A stretch of 64,000 nt of DNA from Roseovarius bejariae (GCF_009669325.1 NZ_SZWE01000001.1:992402-1056401), one strand, 5' to 3'; positions 24,810-34,302 are shown, counted from the first letter of the stretch. The notes: a model not told the origin generated them from the sequence alone. Numbers and translations: made by a program.

Positions 24810-26441
24810 ATGTCGGAGATTTCAGCGGATTACGTCATCGTCGGCGCGGGCTCAGCGGGGTGCGTTCTGGCGAATCGTCTCTCGGCGGACCCGTCGATCA
24901 AGATCGTCCTGATGGAGGCGGGCGGACGCGACTGGAACCCGTGGATTCACATCCCGGTGGGCTATTTCAAAACCATGCATAACCCCTCGGTCGACTGGTG
25001 TTATCGCACCGAACCGGACCCGGGGTTGAACGGGCGGCAACTGGATTGGCCGCGCGGCAAGGTTCTGGGCGGGTCGTCTTCTTTGAACGGTCTGCTCTAT
25101 GTCCGGGGACAACCCGAGGATTACGACCGCTGGCAGCAGATGGGCAACCCCGGCTGGGGCTGGGACGATGTGCTGCCGCTGTTCAAACGCTCGGAAAACC
25201 AGGAACGCGGGGCGGATGACTTCCACGGTGATCAAGGCCCGTTGTCGGTGTCGAACATGCGGTTGCAACGCCCGATTTGCGATGCATGGGTCGCGGCGGC
25301 TCAAGAAGCCGGATACCCGTTCAACCCCGATTACAACGGGGCCACGCAGGAGGGCGTGGGGTACTTCCAGCTGACCACCCGCAACGGGCGGAGATGCTCA
25401 AGCGCGGTGGCCTTCCTGAACCCGGCGCGCAAACGCGAGAACCTGACGATCCTGACCAAGGCGGCGGCCAGCCGGATCGTGTTCGAGGGCAAGCGGGCCA
25501 CCGGGGTGGCCTATCGCGATGCGGCGGGGCAGGAACATGTGGTCAAGGCCAATGCCGAGGTGATACTTTCATCCGGCGCGATCGGGTCGCCGCACCTGAT
25601 GATGGTTTCGGGGCTGGGCGAGGCGGCGCAACTCAAGGAACAGGGCATCGAGGTGCTGCAAGACATGCCCGCCGTGGGCAAGAACATGCAGGACCATTTG
25701 CAGGCGCGGCTGGTGTTCAAATGCAATGAACCGACGCTGAACGACGAGGTGCGCAGCCTTGTGGACCAGGCCCGTATCGCATTGAAATACATGATGTTTC
25801 GGGCGGGGCCGATGGCCATGGCGGCGAGTTTGGCGACCGGGTTCATGCGCACCGGCGACCATGTGGAGACCCCCGACATCCAGTTCCATGTGCAACCGTG
25901 GTCGGCAGACAGCCCCGGCGAAGGCGTGCACCCCTTCTCGGCCTTTACCATGTCGGTATGTCAACTGCGCCCGGAAAGCCGGGGGGAGATCCGTCTGGCA
26001 GGGCCGGACAGCGGGACCTACCCGACGATCCACCCCAACTACCTGTCGACGGAAACCGATTGCCGGACCATCGTCGAGGGCATCAACATCGCCCGACGAA
26101 TTGCCCGGTGCGAGCCGCTTAAGCATAAGATTTCACAGGAGTTTCGGCCCGACTCCAGCCTTGACATGGAGGACTATGAGGGCACGCTGGACTGGGCGCG
26201 GAACTACTCGACCACGATCTATCACCCGACGGGAACCTGCAAGATGGGGCCGGGCGGTGACGCGGTGGTGGACCCGCGCCTGCGGGTGCATGGGATCGAG
26301 GGGCTGCGGGTGGCGGATTGTTCGATCATGCCCGAGATCGTCTCGGGCAACACCAATGCGCCGGCGATCATGATCGGGGAGAAAGCCTCGGACATGATCC
26401 TGGAAGACCGCAAAGCAGGCGCCCTACAACGCTCGGCCTGA
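24810..26441 (+). CDS. GMC-family FAD oxidoreductase (choline dehydrogenase-like)
   Basis: 543 residues from the ATG at 24810, preceded by GGGAGG. The N-terminal ADP-binding motif is [18 protein letters not shown], followed by the GMC signature around [18 protein letters not shown] and the C-terminal block [10 protein letters not shown] with [21 protein letters not shown] enzymes oxidise primary alcohols with electrons passed to FAD and then to quinone or oxygen. The best-known relative is BetA, but no betB or betI is nearby, and the context (own TRAP importer and IclR regulator) suggests another alcohol. A long in-frame N-terminal extension back to 24630 is unlikely. Confidence 0.88.
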   Translation: MSEISADYVIVGAGSAGCVLANRLSADPSIKIVLMEAGGRDWNPWIHIPVGYFKTMHNPSVDWCYRTEPDPGLNGRQLDWPRGKVLGGSSSLNGLLYVRGQPEDYDRWQQMGNPGWGWDDVLPLFKRSENQERGADDFHGDQGPLSVSNMRLQRPICDAWVAAAQEAGYPFNPDYNGATQEGVGYFQLTTRNGRRCSSAVAFLNPARKRENLTILTKAAASRIVFEGKRATGVAYRDAAGQEHVVKANAEVILSSGAIGSPHLMMVSGLGEAAQLKEQGIEVLQDMPAVGKNMQDHLQARLVFKCNEPTLNDEVRSLVDQARIALKYMMFRAGPMAMAASLATGFMRTGDHVETPDIQFHVQPWSADSPGEGVHPFSAFTMSVCQLRPESRGEIRLAGPDSGTYPTIHPNYLSTETDCRTIVEGINIARRIARCEPLKHKISQEFRPDSSLDMEDYEGTLDWARNYSTTIYHPTGTCKMGPGGDAVVDPRLRVHGIEGLRVADCSIMPEIVSGNTNAPAIMIGEKASDMILEDRKAGALQRSA

Positions 26442-26880
26442 GGCTTTGGATTTTCGTACGAGTCGTACGCTTTACCCCCGGTTTTCGTACGAAAATCGGG
26501 GGTTTGGTTTTCGGGATCGTACGAGTCGTACGAAACACCCCTGCCCCGTGCGGTTGGGTAACGGTATGGTAAGGGGTTTGGGGTATGTTGGTTTGCGTGA
26601 GGCGAGAGGTTTGGTTTGCGATGGTTTTGGAGATACGTTGGGAATTGGTGAGAGGGTTTGGGTCGGGCCTTGGGCGTGAGCAGTGGAGACCCGGCGCGGG
26701 ATCGAGGCGCGCGGTGCCGCCGCGCTGAAGACTCGTTCTACCAAGCGACCCTAGTAAACTTTTTACTAACCCGGCGTGACACCCCGAACCGATGCAAAAA
26801 TGAATCATCGAATAAAACAACACTCAACTCGGTTGTCTAAAACGGATTGTTAAGGTTTTTTAGGGAAAAAGGGGGCTAAG
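26442..26880. other. 439-bp intergenic region: repeat element then A+T-rich junction
   Basis: The first 90 bases hold copy B of the CGTACG element. The rest becomes visibly A+T-richer and G/T-skewed toward 26880, just before the low-GC DUF488 pair, and no gene is apparent. It probably marks the left border of an acquired segment. A good Shine-Dalgarno (AGGGGG) precedes the ATG at 26881. Confidence 0.6.
26455..26532. repeat. 78-bp intergenic palindromic element, copy B
   Basis: End palindromes CGTACGAGTCGTACG at 26455-26469 and 26518-26532, with a central TTTTCGTACGAAAA at 26482-26495 flanked by CCCCCG (26475) and CGGGGG (26497). The centre is thus a 28-base near-perfect hairpin followed by TTT that could also terminate the GMC gene. 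End-to-end length and the offset of the central CGTACG (31 bases) equal those of copy A. Confidence 0.85.
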
Positions 26881-27396
26881 ATGAGCGAACTTTACACCAT
26901 CGGCTACGAAGGCGCGTCAGCTGAACAGCTGATCGAAACCCTTTGCAACCTTCAAATAAAGGTATTGGTAGACGTTCGTGAGTTGCCACTTTCTAGAAAA
27001 AAGGGCCTATCAAAAACCTCTTTAGGACAAGCGTTGAACGACCGCGGCATTCAATATCTACACCTTAAAAAACTCGGCGACCCCAAGCAGGGGCGAGACG
27101 CTGCCAAAGCTGGTGACTATGTGACTTTTGAAAAGGTTTTCTTGCAGCATCTAAACACGGCAGATGCGCAGAATTCACTTTCAGAACTACTTAAGATTGC
27201 AGGTTCTCAGAAAACATGCATTCTTTGCTTTGAACGATGCGCGCATGTTTGCCATCGCTCGTATATCGCTGATGAGGCCGTCTTGTCAGGATTTGAAGTA
27301 TTCAACCTAGTAGCCGACAGACCACAACAATATCTCAAAGATGGTATCAATATCCCGAGTTACAATTCTCGTAAAAGCCTATCCGCAGCCGAGTAA
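26881..27396 (+). CDS. DUF488-family protein
   Basis: 171 residues. It starts with the DUF488 hallmark YTIGYEGASAEQLIETL, followed by VLVDVRELPLSRKKGLSK and the C-terminal cysteine-containing ILCFERCAHVCHRSYIAD. Molecular function of the family is not settled; members are frequent in variable and defence-associated regions. Codon use is unlike the neighbours (many AAA, TTA, ATA codons), so the pair was probably acquired. Its last 56 bases overlap the next gene, so the two are probably translated together. Confidence 0.85.
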   Translation: MSELYTIGYEGASAEQLIETLCNLQIKVLVDVRELPLSRKKGLSKTSLGQALNDRGIQYLHLKKLGDPKQGRDAAKAGDYVTFEKVFLQHLNTADAQNSLSELLKIAGSQKTCILCFERCAHVCHRSYIADEAVLSGFEVFNLVADRPQQYLKDGINIPSYNSRKSLSAAE

Positions 27397-28102
27397 AAAG
27401 CACAGTGAGACGGTATGTTGTGCCGGACTTGATGCATCAGGCAAATGGAAACGATTGTACCCAATTCGTTTCCGGCAATTGGCTGACCAACAAGCGTTTC
27501 GCCGGTGGAGCATAGTAGACTTTGAATATTCGAAACCCCAAAATGACGTTAGACACGAAAGCTGCCGGGTTCACGAAGAGAGCATAAAAGTCGTTAGCGA
27601 AGTAAAAAACAAACAAGAGCGAGAGCACCTCGTAAGTCGAGCCATCGTAACATCTGAGATTGAAGCTGCCTCGAGTGGGGATTCATTAGCCCTAATTCGG
27701 CCTGAAAATGTTTCCTTAATTTGGAGGAAACGCAGTCCTGCTGAATTAGACGAAGCGCGTCGAGCTTTTGAAGACCAAGCACGGCAAGCCAGTATGTTTG
27801 ATAAGGAATTAGACCTAATTGAGCCGTGCCCCTTCGAGTTCACAATGCGTTTTACAGATGGCGACGGTAAAATAAGAAATAAGAGATGCAGCGACTGGGA
27901 AACATCAGCTGCGTTTTTTAAACTCTCACGACGGTACGATGAAAATGCGGCGCTGGAACACCTAGAGACTACATATTGTAAAGACTATGTAGAAACTGGT
28001 CTAGTTTTAGCTCTGGGCAACATGGCAAAACGCCCACAGACTTGGCAACTGCTCGGTATTTTTCCGACAGCTAAGCCACTGCAAACGATGCTTGATCTAT
28101 AA
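27341..28102 (+). CDS. Unrecognised partner of the DUF488 protein
   Basis: 253 residues from the ATG at 27341, overlapping the DUF488 gene in another frame. I do not recognise the family with certainty. The N-terminal stretch KAYPQPSKKHSETVCCAGL then WKRLYPIRFRQL is reminiscent of the dual-OB-fold type proteins seen in conflict-system neighbourhoods. The C-terminus (AALEHLETTYCKDY, LALGNMAKRPQTWQLLGIF) looks globular. No signal peptide or membrane segment. A+T-rich like its partner. It ends one base before the 3' end of lepA, convergent. Confidence 0.75.
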   Translation: MVSISRVTILVKAYPQPSKKHSETVCCAGLDASGKWKRLYPIRFRQLADQQAFRRWSIVDFEYSKPQNDVRHESCRVHEESIKVVSEVKNKQEREHLVSRAIVTSEIEAASSGDSLALIRPENVSLIWRKRSPAELDEARRAFEDQARQASMFDKELDLIEPCPFEFTMRFTDGDGKIRNKRCSDWETSAAFFKLSRRYDENAALEHLETTYCKDYVETGLVLALGNMAKRPQTWQLLGIFPTAKPLQTMLDL

Positions 28103-28103
28103 A

Positions 28104-29903
28104 TCACTCATCCATCTTCAAAGCGCTAATAAACGCCTCTTGCGGGATGTCCACCTTGCCGAACTGGCGCATCTTCTTCTTACCGGCCTTCTGTTTCTCC
28201 AGAAGCTTCTTCTTCCGGGTCGCGTCGCCGCCGTAGCATTTGGCGGTCACGTCCTTGCGCATCGCGGACAGGGTTTCGCGGGCGATGACCTTGCCGCCGA
28301 TGGCCGCCTGGATCGGGATCTTGAACATGTGGCGCGGGATCAGGCCCTTGAGCTTTTCGCACATGGCCCGCCCGCGCATTTCGGCGCGGTCGCGGTGGAC
28401 CATCATGGAAAGCGCATCGACGGGTTCGTCATTCACCAGAAGCTGCATTTTCACGAGGTTGTCCTGCCGGTAGCCCGTGATCTCGTAATCAAACGAGGCA
28501 TAGCCCTTGGTCACCGATTTCAGGCGGTCGTAGAAATCGAAGACCACCTCGTTCAGCGGCAGGTCATAGACCACCATGGCGCGGGAACCCGCATAGGTGA
28601 GGTCCTCCTGGATACCGCGGCGATCCTGACAGAGTTTGAGGACATCGCCGAGGAAGTCATCGGGCACGAGGATGGTGGCCTTGATGCGCGGCTCCTCAAC
28701 GTGATCGACGAGGGTGAGGTCGGGCATGTCGGCGGGGTTGTGCAACTCCTCCATGGAGCCGTCTTTCATGTAGACGTGATAGACCACCGAGGGCGCGGTG
28801 GTGATCAGTTCGATGTCATACTCGCGTTCGATCCGGTCGCGGATCACTTCGAGGTGCAAAAGCCCGAGGAAGCCGCAGCGGAAGCCGAAGCCGAGGGCGG
28901 CGGAGTTTTCCATCTCGAAGGAGAAGGAGGCGTCGTTGAGGGCCAGTTTCTCGATCGCGTCCCGAAGGCTTTCGAATTCCGAGGAATCCACCGGGAAGAG
29001 GCCGCAGAAGACCACCGGGATCGAGGGTTTGAAGCCCGGCAGGGGTTCGGCGCATTGTTTCTTTTCGTGGGTGATCGTGTCGCCCACGCGGGTATCGCGC
29101 ACCTGCTTGATCGAAGCGGTGATGAAGCCGATCTCGCCCGGGCCGAGTTCGTCTACGACGGTCATGGCGGGGCGGAAGACGCCGATGCGGTCCACGCCGT
29201 AGGTGGCGCCGGTTTGCATCATGCGGATCTTGTCACCCTTCTTGAGGACGCCGTCCATGATGCGAACAAGCACGACGACGCCGAGGTAGGGGTCGTATTT
29301 ACTGTCGACCAGCATGGCCTTCAGGGGCGCGTCGCGGTCGCCGGTGGGGGCGGGCAGGTGATCGACGATGGCTTGCAGGGTTTCGCGGATGCCCTGCCCT
29401 GTCTTGGCCGAAACGGGGATGGCGCCCGAGGCGTCGATGCCGATGACCTCTTCGATCTGTTCGGCGACGCGGTCGAGGTCACTGGCCGGCAGGTCGATCT
29501 TGTTGAGCACCGGGATCAATTCGTGATCCGCCTCGATGGCCTGGTAGACATTGGCCAGCGTCTGCGCCTCCACCCCTTGGGTGGAATCCACCACCAGGAG
29601 CGAGCCTTCGACCGCGCGCATGGAGCGGGAGACCTCGTAGGAGAAATCGACGTGGCCGGGGGTGTCGATGAGGTTGAGCACGTATTGCTGCCCGTCATCG
29701 GCGGTATAGTCGATGCGGACGGTGTTGGCCTTGATGGTGATGCCGCGTTCGCGTTCGATGTCCATGCTGTCCAGAAGCTGATCCTTCATGTCGCGTTCGG
29801 CGACGGTATCGGTCATCTGGATCAGGCGGTCGGCCAGCGTGGATTTCCCGTGGTCGATATGGGCCACGATCGAGAAATTGCGGATATGCGAAAGCGGTGT
29901 CAT
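28104..29903 (-). CDS. lepA: Elongation factor 4 (LepA), ribosome back-translocase GTPase
   Basis: 599 residues, full family length. The GTPase domain has [30 protein letters not shown] and NKIDLP. The EF-G-like domains II, III and V follow, then the LepA-specific C-terminus ([20 protein letters not shown]). It binds stalled or mispositioned ribosomes, especially under ionic stress. Core gene with its own promoter region upstream (29904-30139). The DUF488 pair abuts its 3' end with no room for a separate terminator. Confidence 0.97.
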   Translation of the reverse strand: MTPLSHIRNFSIVAHIDHGKSTLADRLIQMTDTVAERDMKDQLLDSMDIERERGITIKANTVRIDYTADDGQQYVLNLIDTPGHVDFSYEVSRSMRAVEGSLLVVDSTQGVEAQTLANVYQAIEADHELIPVLNKIDLPASDLDRVAEQIEEVIGIDASGAIPVSAKTGQGIRETLQAIVDHLPAPTGDRDAPLKAMLVDSKYDPYLGVVVLVRIMDGVLKKGDKIRMMQTGATYGVDRIGVFRPAMTVVDELGPGEIGFITASIKQVRDTRVGDTITHEKKQCAEPLPGFKPSIPVVFCGLFPVDSSEFESLRDAIEKLALNDASFSFEMENSAALGFGFRCGFLGLLHLEVIRDRIEREYDIELITTAPSVVYHVYMKDGSMEELHNPADMPDLTLVDHVEEPRIKATILVPDDFLGDVLKLCQDRRGIQEDLTYAGSRAMVVYDLPLNEVVFDFYDRLKSVTKGYASFDYEITGYRQDNLVKMQLLVNDEPVDALSMMVHRDRAEMRGRAMCEKLKGLIPRHMFKIPIQAAIGGKVIARETLSAMRKDVTAKCYGGDATRKKKLLEKQKAGKKKMRQFGKVDIPQEAFISALKMDE

Positions 29904-30139
29904 GGGTGTGGGATATGGAGGGGTTTTGGGGGGTGGTCAAGGTGGGACGTCACCGGCCAGTGGTGAAACCCGCGTTCTGTTGCGGAGGGGCTGCCGGGGG
30001 CCCCGGACGGGATAAACATTAGTCGTATGACGGGCTGTCGGGCCTCACGTCTCACTTTGGTGCAATGGATTTCGCGGCCGAAAGGTCGGACCTGTCACGC
30101 ATACGGGGCATGAGCAGCCTCCTTGTGCGGAGATCAGCA

Positions 30140-30718
30140 ATGAAGACGGTTATTGTCGGGGCGGACGATCGGGACGCGGAGCCGCTGTATGACGGCGCGC
30201 TGGAGCATATCAGGCGCAGTTACTGTACGGCGTTTTCGGCGGATACGGATATTCGCCCGGCGCGCTTGGTCGTCACGCTTGCCCGGTCGGGGCAGATCGC
30301 CTGTGCCGCGGGTATACGGTGCCATGACGAGGGGTTTTTCTCGCAGCAGTACCTGGACGAGCCTGTCAGTGATGTCATTGCCCGCAAGACCGGCGGCGAT
30401 ATGGGGCCGCGGGATATTCTGGAGGTGGGCGGGCTGGCCTGTAGCACCCCGTTTGCCGCCTATCCCACGTTGCGCGCGGTTTTCGAATGGGGGCGCGAAC
30501 GCAGGATCGGCTGGGGTCTGTTCACCGCGACGGCGGAGGTGCGGCGGTTGATCCAGCGCTCGAAGATCGCGCCGCTGATGCTGGCCCGGGCCGAGGCGGC
30601 GCGGGTCTGCGACCCGGCCCGGTGGGGCAGTTATTACGAGCATGACCCGTGGGTTTGCGCCTTTCGCGATCCGTCGCAGGGGCAAGGCCCGGTGATCCCC
30701 CATGCGGAGTCGGCGTGA
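30140..30718 (+). CDS. Thermostable-hemolysin family (T_hemolysin, GNAT-like) protein
   Basis: 192 residues from the ATG at 30140, chosen for GGAG at the right distance; in-frame ATGs at 30065 and 30110 are alternatives. The central block FFSQQYLDEPVSDVIARK followed by ILEVGGLACSTPFAAY matches the T_hemolysin family named after Vibrio delta-VPH. Its resemblance to acyltransferase and autoinducer-synthase folds suggests an enzyme rather than a toxin. No signal peptide. It heads a four-gene operon with an AMP-ligase, an SDR and a 2OG dioxygenase, which points to making a small acylated molecule. The reaction is unknown. Confidence 0.75.
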   Translation: MKTVIVGADDRDAEPLYDGALEHIRRSYCTAFSADTDIRPARLVVTLARSGQIACAAGIRCHDEGFFSQQYLDEPVSDVIARKTGGDMGPRDILEVGGLACSTPFAAYPTLRAVFEWGRERRIGWGLFTATAEVRRLIQRSKIAPLMLARAEAARVCDPARWGSYYEHDPWVCAFRDPSQGQGPVIPHAESA

Positions 30719-32151
30719 TGAGCGGTCAAGTCTTTCGGGCCATTGCCCGACACGCGGATGACACCCCGGATCGTGTGGCGTTGCGCGCGGGGACGCGGTG
30801 CATTGATTATGGACGGCTGGCGGCCTTCCTTGCGGCCAATGGCGCGATGCTGTCCGGTGGCCCGAAGGTGATCGGCATTGCAAGTGCCGACCCCATGGAT
30901 GCGGCGCTGGCCGATCTGGCGTTGAGCTATCACGGGCATATCCCGGTGCATTTGCCGCCGTTCTTTTCGGCCTCGCAAACCACCCACATCATCGGGGCCG
31001 CCGGGATAGAGGCGGTGATCGGCGAGACAGCGTGCGGCGTGCCGACCATGACGCTTATCCGCCCGGAGGACAGCGCGCCCTTGCGGGCCACCTTGGCACC
31101 ACCAAGGCGGGAGGGCTATCGGGTCATCTTTACGTCGGGGTCCTCGGGGAGGCCCAAGGGCGTTCTGATCGGGGAGCGGCAGATGGCAGCGGCCATTGAC
31201 GGTCTGGCCGTGGCCATCGGGCCGAAAGCCACCGATGTTCACCTGTCGCTTTTGCCGATGGCGCAGCTTCTGGAGCAGATCGCGGGGCTTTACCTGCCGC
31301 TGCTGGCCGGGGCGCAGGTGCGGTTTTGCGCCGAGGCCCTGCCTGCGCTGTTCGGCGGGCCGATGGCGCCGGTTCTGGAGACCTTGCAGGAGGCACAACC
31401 GACAACGACGATTCTTGTCCCGGCCTTCCTTGCGCGGCTGGTGGCCGGGTTGAAGGCCACGGGGCGCCCTGCCCCCGACAGCCTGCGCTTCGTGGCGGTC
31501 GGCGGTGCGGCAACCGCGCCTGCCCTGCTGACCGAGGCCGAGGCCATGGGCCTGCCCGTCTACGAGGGGTATGGCCTGTCGGAGTGTTGTTCGGTTGTCG
31601 CGCTGAACCGTCCGGGGGACAAGCGCCACGGCACGGTGGGACGGGTTCTTGACGGTGTCGAAGTGCGGATCGAAGACGGCGAAATCATCGTTTCCGGCCC
31701 GACGGTCATGGACGGCTATCTGGGCCAGCCGCCGGTCGGCGGCGATTGGGCCACCGGCGATATGGGCCGGATCGAGGACGGGCGGTTGGTTGTCGAGGGC
31801 CGCAAGGATTGGCGGATCGTCACCCCGGAGGGGCGCAACATCAGCCCCGAGTGGGTCGAAGCCTGTCTTGGGGCCGATCCGCGCATTCCCGCCTCGGGCC
31901 TGCATCTGGGCGCCGACGGGCAGCTTGTACTGATCGCGGCGGTCGCGGCGCCGGTCAGCGCCGATGAGGTGGCCCGGCTGCTGGCCGACCTGCCCGGCTA
32001 TGCGCGGCCCGCGCGGGTGGTGTTCGTGCCGGCCTCATTGGAGGGGCTTCTCAAGCCCGGCGGGGGCATCGACCGAAGCCAGCTTGCCCCGCTGTCGGAA
32101 ACCAACCCCGCGCATCCACTTTCTTTTGACTCGAAGGAGTGTGTCGCATGA
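30718..32151 (+). CDS. AMP-dependent acyl synthetase/ligase
   Basis: 477 residues, ANL superfamily. It has the adenylation motif VIFTSGSSGRPKGVLIG (about 135-150), the YEGYGLSE motif near residue 285, the WATGDMGRIEDGRLVVEGR hinge and a shortened C-terminal lid. It should activate a carboxylic acid as an acyl-adenylate, for CoA or direct transfer. The canonical C-terminal catalytic Lys context (PKTxxGKI) is replaced by LLKPGGGIDRSQL, so its second half-reaction may be unusual. ATG overlaps the preceding stop (TGATG); the next gene overlaps by ATGA. Confidence 0.85.
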   Translation: MSGQVFRAIARHADDTPDRVALRAGTRCIDYGRLAAFLAANGAMLSGGPKVIGIASADPMDAALADLALSYHGHIPVHLPPFFSASQTTHIIGAAGIEAVIGETACGVPTMTLIRPEDSAPLRATLAPPRREGYRVIFTSGSSGRPKGVLIGERQMAAAIDGLAVAIGPKATDVHLSLLPMAQLLEQIAGLYLPLLAGAQVRFCAEALPALFGGPMAPVLETLQEAQPTTTILVPAFLARLVAGLKATGRPAPDSLRFVAVGGAATAPALLTEAEAMGLPVYEGYGLSECCSVVALNRPGDKRHGTVGRVLDGVEVRIEDGEIIVSGPTVMDGYLGQPPVGGDWATGDMGRIEDGRLVVEGRKDWRIVTPEGRNISPEWVEACLGADPRIPASGLHLGADGQLVLIAAVAAPVSADEVARLLADLPGYARPARVVFVPASLEGLLKPGGGIDRSQLAPLSETNPAHPLSFDSKECVA

Positions 32152-32951
32152 CCAAGCAAACACCAACCGCCCTGATCACCGGGGCCGGATCCGGCATTGG
32201 CCGCGCCTTGGCGGTCGAGGCCGCGCGGCGGGGGTATCACCTGATCCTTGTGGGCCGTCGGCGGGCCCAGCTTGAAGAGACGGCTGACCTGACGGGGCCG
32301 GCGGAGGCCCGGATCGTCAGCGCCGACATCACCACGCCGGAGGGCCGGGCAACCATAGCCGAAGCCGCGGGCGACCGGCTGGACATCGTGGTGAACAATG
32401 CCGGGAGCCTCTGTGTCGGGCGTTTGACCGATCTGGACGACGAGGCCCTGTCGCGGACAATCAACACGAACCTGACCGCCGCCCTGCTTCTGACCCGCGA
32501 CCTTGTGCCCGCGCTGGCGGCGGCGCAGGGCCGGATCGTCAATATCGGCTCGATGTTCGGGATGATCGCCTTTCCCTATTTCGCCGCTTATTCAGCCACG
32601 AAATTCGCGACCCGCGGCCTGTCAGACGCACTGCGCCGTGAGTTGTCAGAGTTCGGTATCTCGGTGACATATGTGGCGCCCCGCGCCACCCGGACCCCAG
32701 CCCAGAGCCGGTTTGCACATCTGGTGGAGCCCTTCGGCATGGCCCTTGACGACCCCGAGCGTGTGGCCCGGCGCGCATGGGCCGGGATCGCCGCGGGCAA
32801 GGCCACGGTTTACCCCGGTCTCGGCGAGCGGGTTTTTGCACTGGTGCAGGCCGTGGTGCCATCGCTGATCGACACTGCCTTGATCCACAAGGCGCACACC
32901 CCGCGGACGCAAGCCGCCCTCAAGACTTTCAACGAACAAAAAGAGGCCTGA
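32148..32951 (+). CDS. SDR-family oxidoreductase of the T_hemolysin operon
   Basis: 267 residues from the ATG at 32148, preceded by AAGGAG. It has cofactor motif ALITGAGSGIGRALA, NNAGS and the catalytic YSATK. It has a C-terminal helical tail with LVQAVVPSLIDTALIHKAHTP, common in SDRs acting on acyl or lipid-like ketones. Third gene of the operon, overlapping the ligase. It probably reduces or oxidises the product of the ligase or acyltransferase; substrate unknown. Confidence 0.85.
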   Translation: MTKQTPTALITGAGSGIGRALAVEAARRGYHLILVGRRRAQLEETADLTGPAEARIVSADITTPEGRATIAEAAGDRLDIVVNNAGSLCVGRLTDLDDEALSRTINTNLTAALLLTRDLVPALAAAQGRIVNIGSMFGMIAFPYFAAYSATKFATRGLSDALRRELSEFGISVTYVAPRATRTPAQSRFAHLVEPFGMALDDPERVARRAWAGIAAGKATVYPGLGERVFALVQAVVPSLIDTALIHKAHTPRTQAALKTFNEQKEA

Positions 32952-32954
32952 GCC

Positions 32955-33815
32955 ATGACCTATAACATCATTCGCCCCGATCATGAGGGACAATCGCCCT
33001 GTGACATTGCCATTCAGGGCCGTATTCGGCGTGATCTGGACAAGGACGGCTGGACCCTGTTGCGCGGGTTTCGGCCGGATATGGCCGGATTCAGCGCCCT
33101 GACCACGGCCCTGTGCAACAAGATCACCTTTGATCCGGCACGCGAATATGGCGATGCCAACACGCAAAAGGTGGATGCCGGGACCGGGCCGATTGGCCTG
33201 CACACCGAGAATGGCAACACGCCGGTTTGCCCGGATATCGTGGCCTTCTTCAGCCCCGTTGCCGCCTTCGAGGGATCGCAAACCACGGTTTGCGATGGCC
33301 GCGCCGTATTCGAGGCGATGGACGACGAGACCAAGGCGCGCTGGCAACAGCCGATGGTGGTGGAGCGGTATTTGCCGGAAGAGCTGTGGAAGCGGTATCT
33401 GGCCAATGAGCACCCGGCCATTTCCCGCCCCGAAGAGGTGACCGAACAGCATGTCGAAGAATTCCGCGCGGCGATCCCGAACCAGGAATTCGACATGCTG
33501 GAGGATGGCGGGATCAATTATCGGCTGACGGTGTCGCCGGTGCGTGGCTCGGCCCTGTCCGGCGGGCAGGGGTTTGCCAACGCGGTTCTGGGGCCGTCGC
33601 ATAATTACGCCCCGCCCCGGTATCGGTTCGCCGAGGGCGAAGAGATCGAGCAGGACGAAATCGAGGCGCTGCGCGACCTTGCCGAAACCTGCACACATGA
33701 AATCAACTGGCAGGATGGGGATATTGCCGTTCTGGACAACACCCGCGTCATGCATGGCCGCCGCGCCATCGTCGACAACAATCGCCAGCTTTTCATCGGC
33801 ATGGGCAACCTGTGA
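32955..33815 (+). CDS. TauD/TfdA-like Fe(II)/2-oxoglutarate dioxygenase
   Basis: 286 residues of the clavaminate-synthase/TauD fold. The iron triad is visible as His83 and Glu85 (GLHTENGNTP) and His267 (DNTRVMHGRRAI), with Arg278 or Arg269 for 2-oxoglutarate. It would hydroxylate, desaturate or cleave a small molecule using O2 and 2-oxoglutarate. The Glu in place of the usual Asp in HxD is tolerated in this superfamily. Last gene of the four-gene operon. Relation to gamma-butyrobetaine hydroxylase was considered, but the operon partners argue for a biosynthetic role. Confidence 0.82.
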   Translation: MTYNIIRPDHEGQSPCDIAIQGRIRRDLDKDGWTLLRGFRPDMAGFSALTTALCNKITFDPAREYGDANTQKVDAGTGPIGLHTENGNTPVCPDIVAFFSPVAAFEGSQTTVCDGRAVFEAMDDETKARWQQPMVVERYLPEELWKRYLANEHPAISRPEEVTEQHVEEFRAAIPNQEFDMLEDGGINYRLTVSPVRGSALSGGQGFANAVLGPSHNYAPPRYRFAEGEEIEQDEIEALRDLAETCTHEINWQDGDIAVLDNTRVMHGRRAIVDNNRQLFIGMGNL

Positions 33816-33861
33816 CCCGCCCGGCCAGTGATGTGACCATACCATATAGGAGACTTGTGAA

Positions 33862-34257
33862 ATGAAACGTATTGCAGCCTTGATCATGCTTTCGATCCTT
33901 GCCGGGGGGCCTGCGCTGGCCGACCCTATCGAGGGGCTTTGGCGCACCGCCCCGGATGACCACGGCGATGTCGGCTATATCCGTGTGGGACAATGCGGCG
34001 CGACGTACTGCGGGGTTCTGGAACGGGCCGAAAATGCGCAGGGTCAGGCGATCCAGCCCGATACGCTCGGGCGCAAGATCGTCTGGAACCTGTCGCCGGG
34101 CGGCAACGGTGAATACGAGGGGCGGATCTATGCACCGGACCGGGACAAGGAATACATGTCGCGCCTTGAGCTGTCGGGCAATCGCATTTCCGTCAATGGC
34201 TGTGTTCTGGGCGGCTTGATTTGCCGGAACGGCGGCCATTGGACCCGCGTGCAGTAA
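33862..34257 (+). CDS. DUF2147 secreted protein
   Basis: 131 residues with a Sec signal peptide (ending GGPALA, about residue 20). The mature DUF2147 domain starts with DPIEGLWRT and has the family's paired cysteines (CGATYC and CVLGGLIC) and a WNLSPGGNGEYEGRIYAPD core. Predicted small beta-barrel periplasmic protein of unknown function. It lies 46 bp after the dioxygenase gene on the same strand, so it may be the fifth gene of that operon. A strong terminator follows. Confidence 0.85.
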   Translation: MKRIAALIMLSILAGGPALADPIEGLWRTAPDDHGDVGYIRVGQCGATYCGVLERAENAQGQAIQPDTLGRKIVWNLSPGGNGEYEGRIYAPDRDKEYMSRLELSGNRISVNGCVLGGLICRNGGHWTRVQ

Positions 34258-34302
34258 AACCGCCATTTCGCACCGGTCGGATGCGACCGGCGAAAATCAA
34301 CT

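Noticed and set aside
28092-29966. 624-codon plus-strand frame opposite lepA
   Set aside because: Shadow of lepA, which is complete and conserved on the minus strand.
30140-30718. LuxI-type autoinducer synthase
   Set aside because: Length and GNAT-like feel are similar, but the QYLDEPVSDVI and EVGGLACS blocks fit the T_hemolysin family, and the LuxI hallmark residues are not visible.
32955-33815. Gamma-butyrobetaine hydroxylase linked to the carnitine locus
   Set aside because: The iron site fits the superfamily, but the gene is 22 kb from the carnitine operon and coupled to a ligase, an SDR and a T_hemolysin gene, so a carnitine role is not supported.
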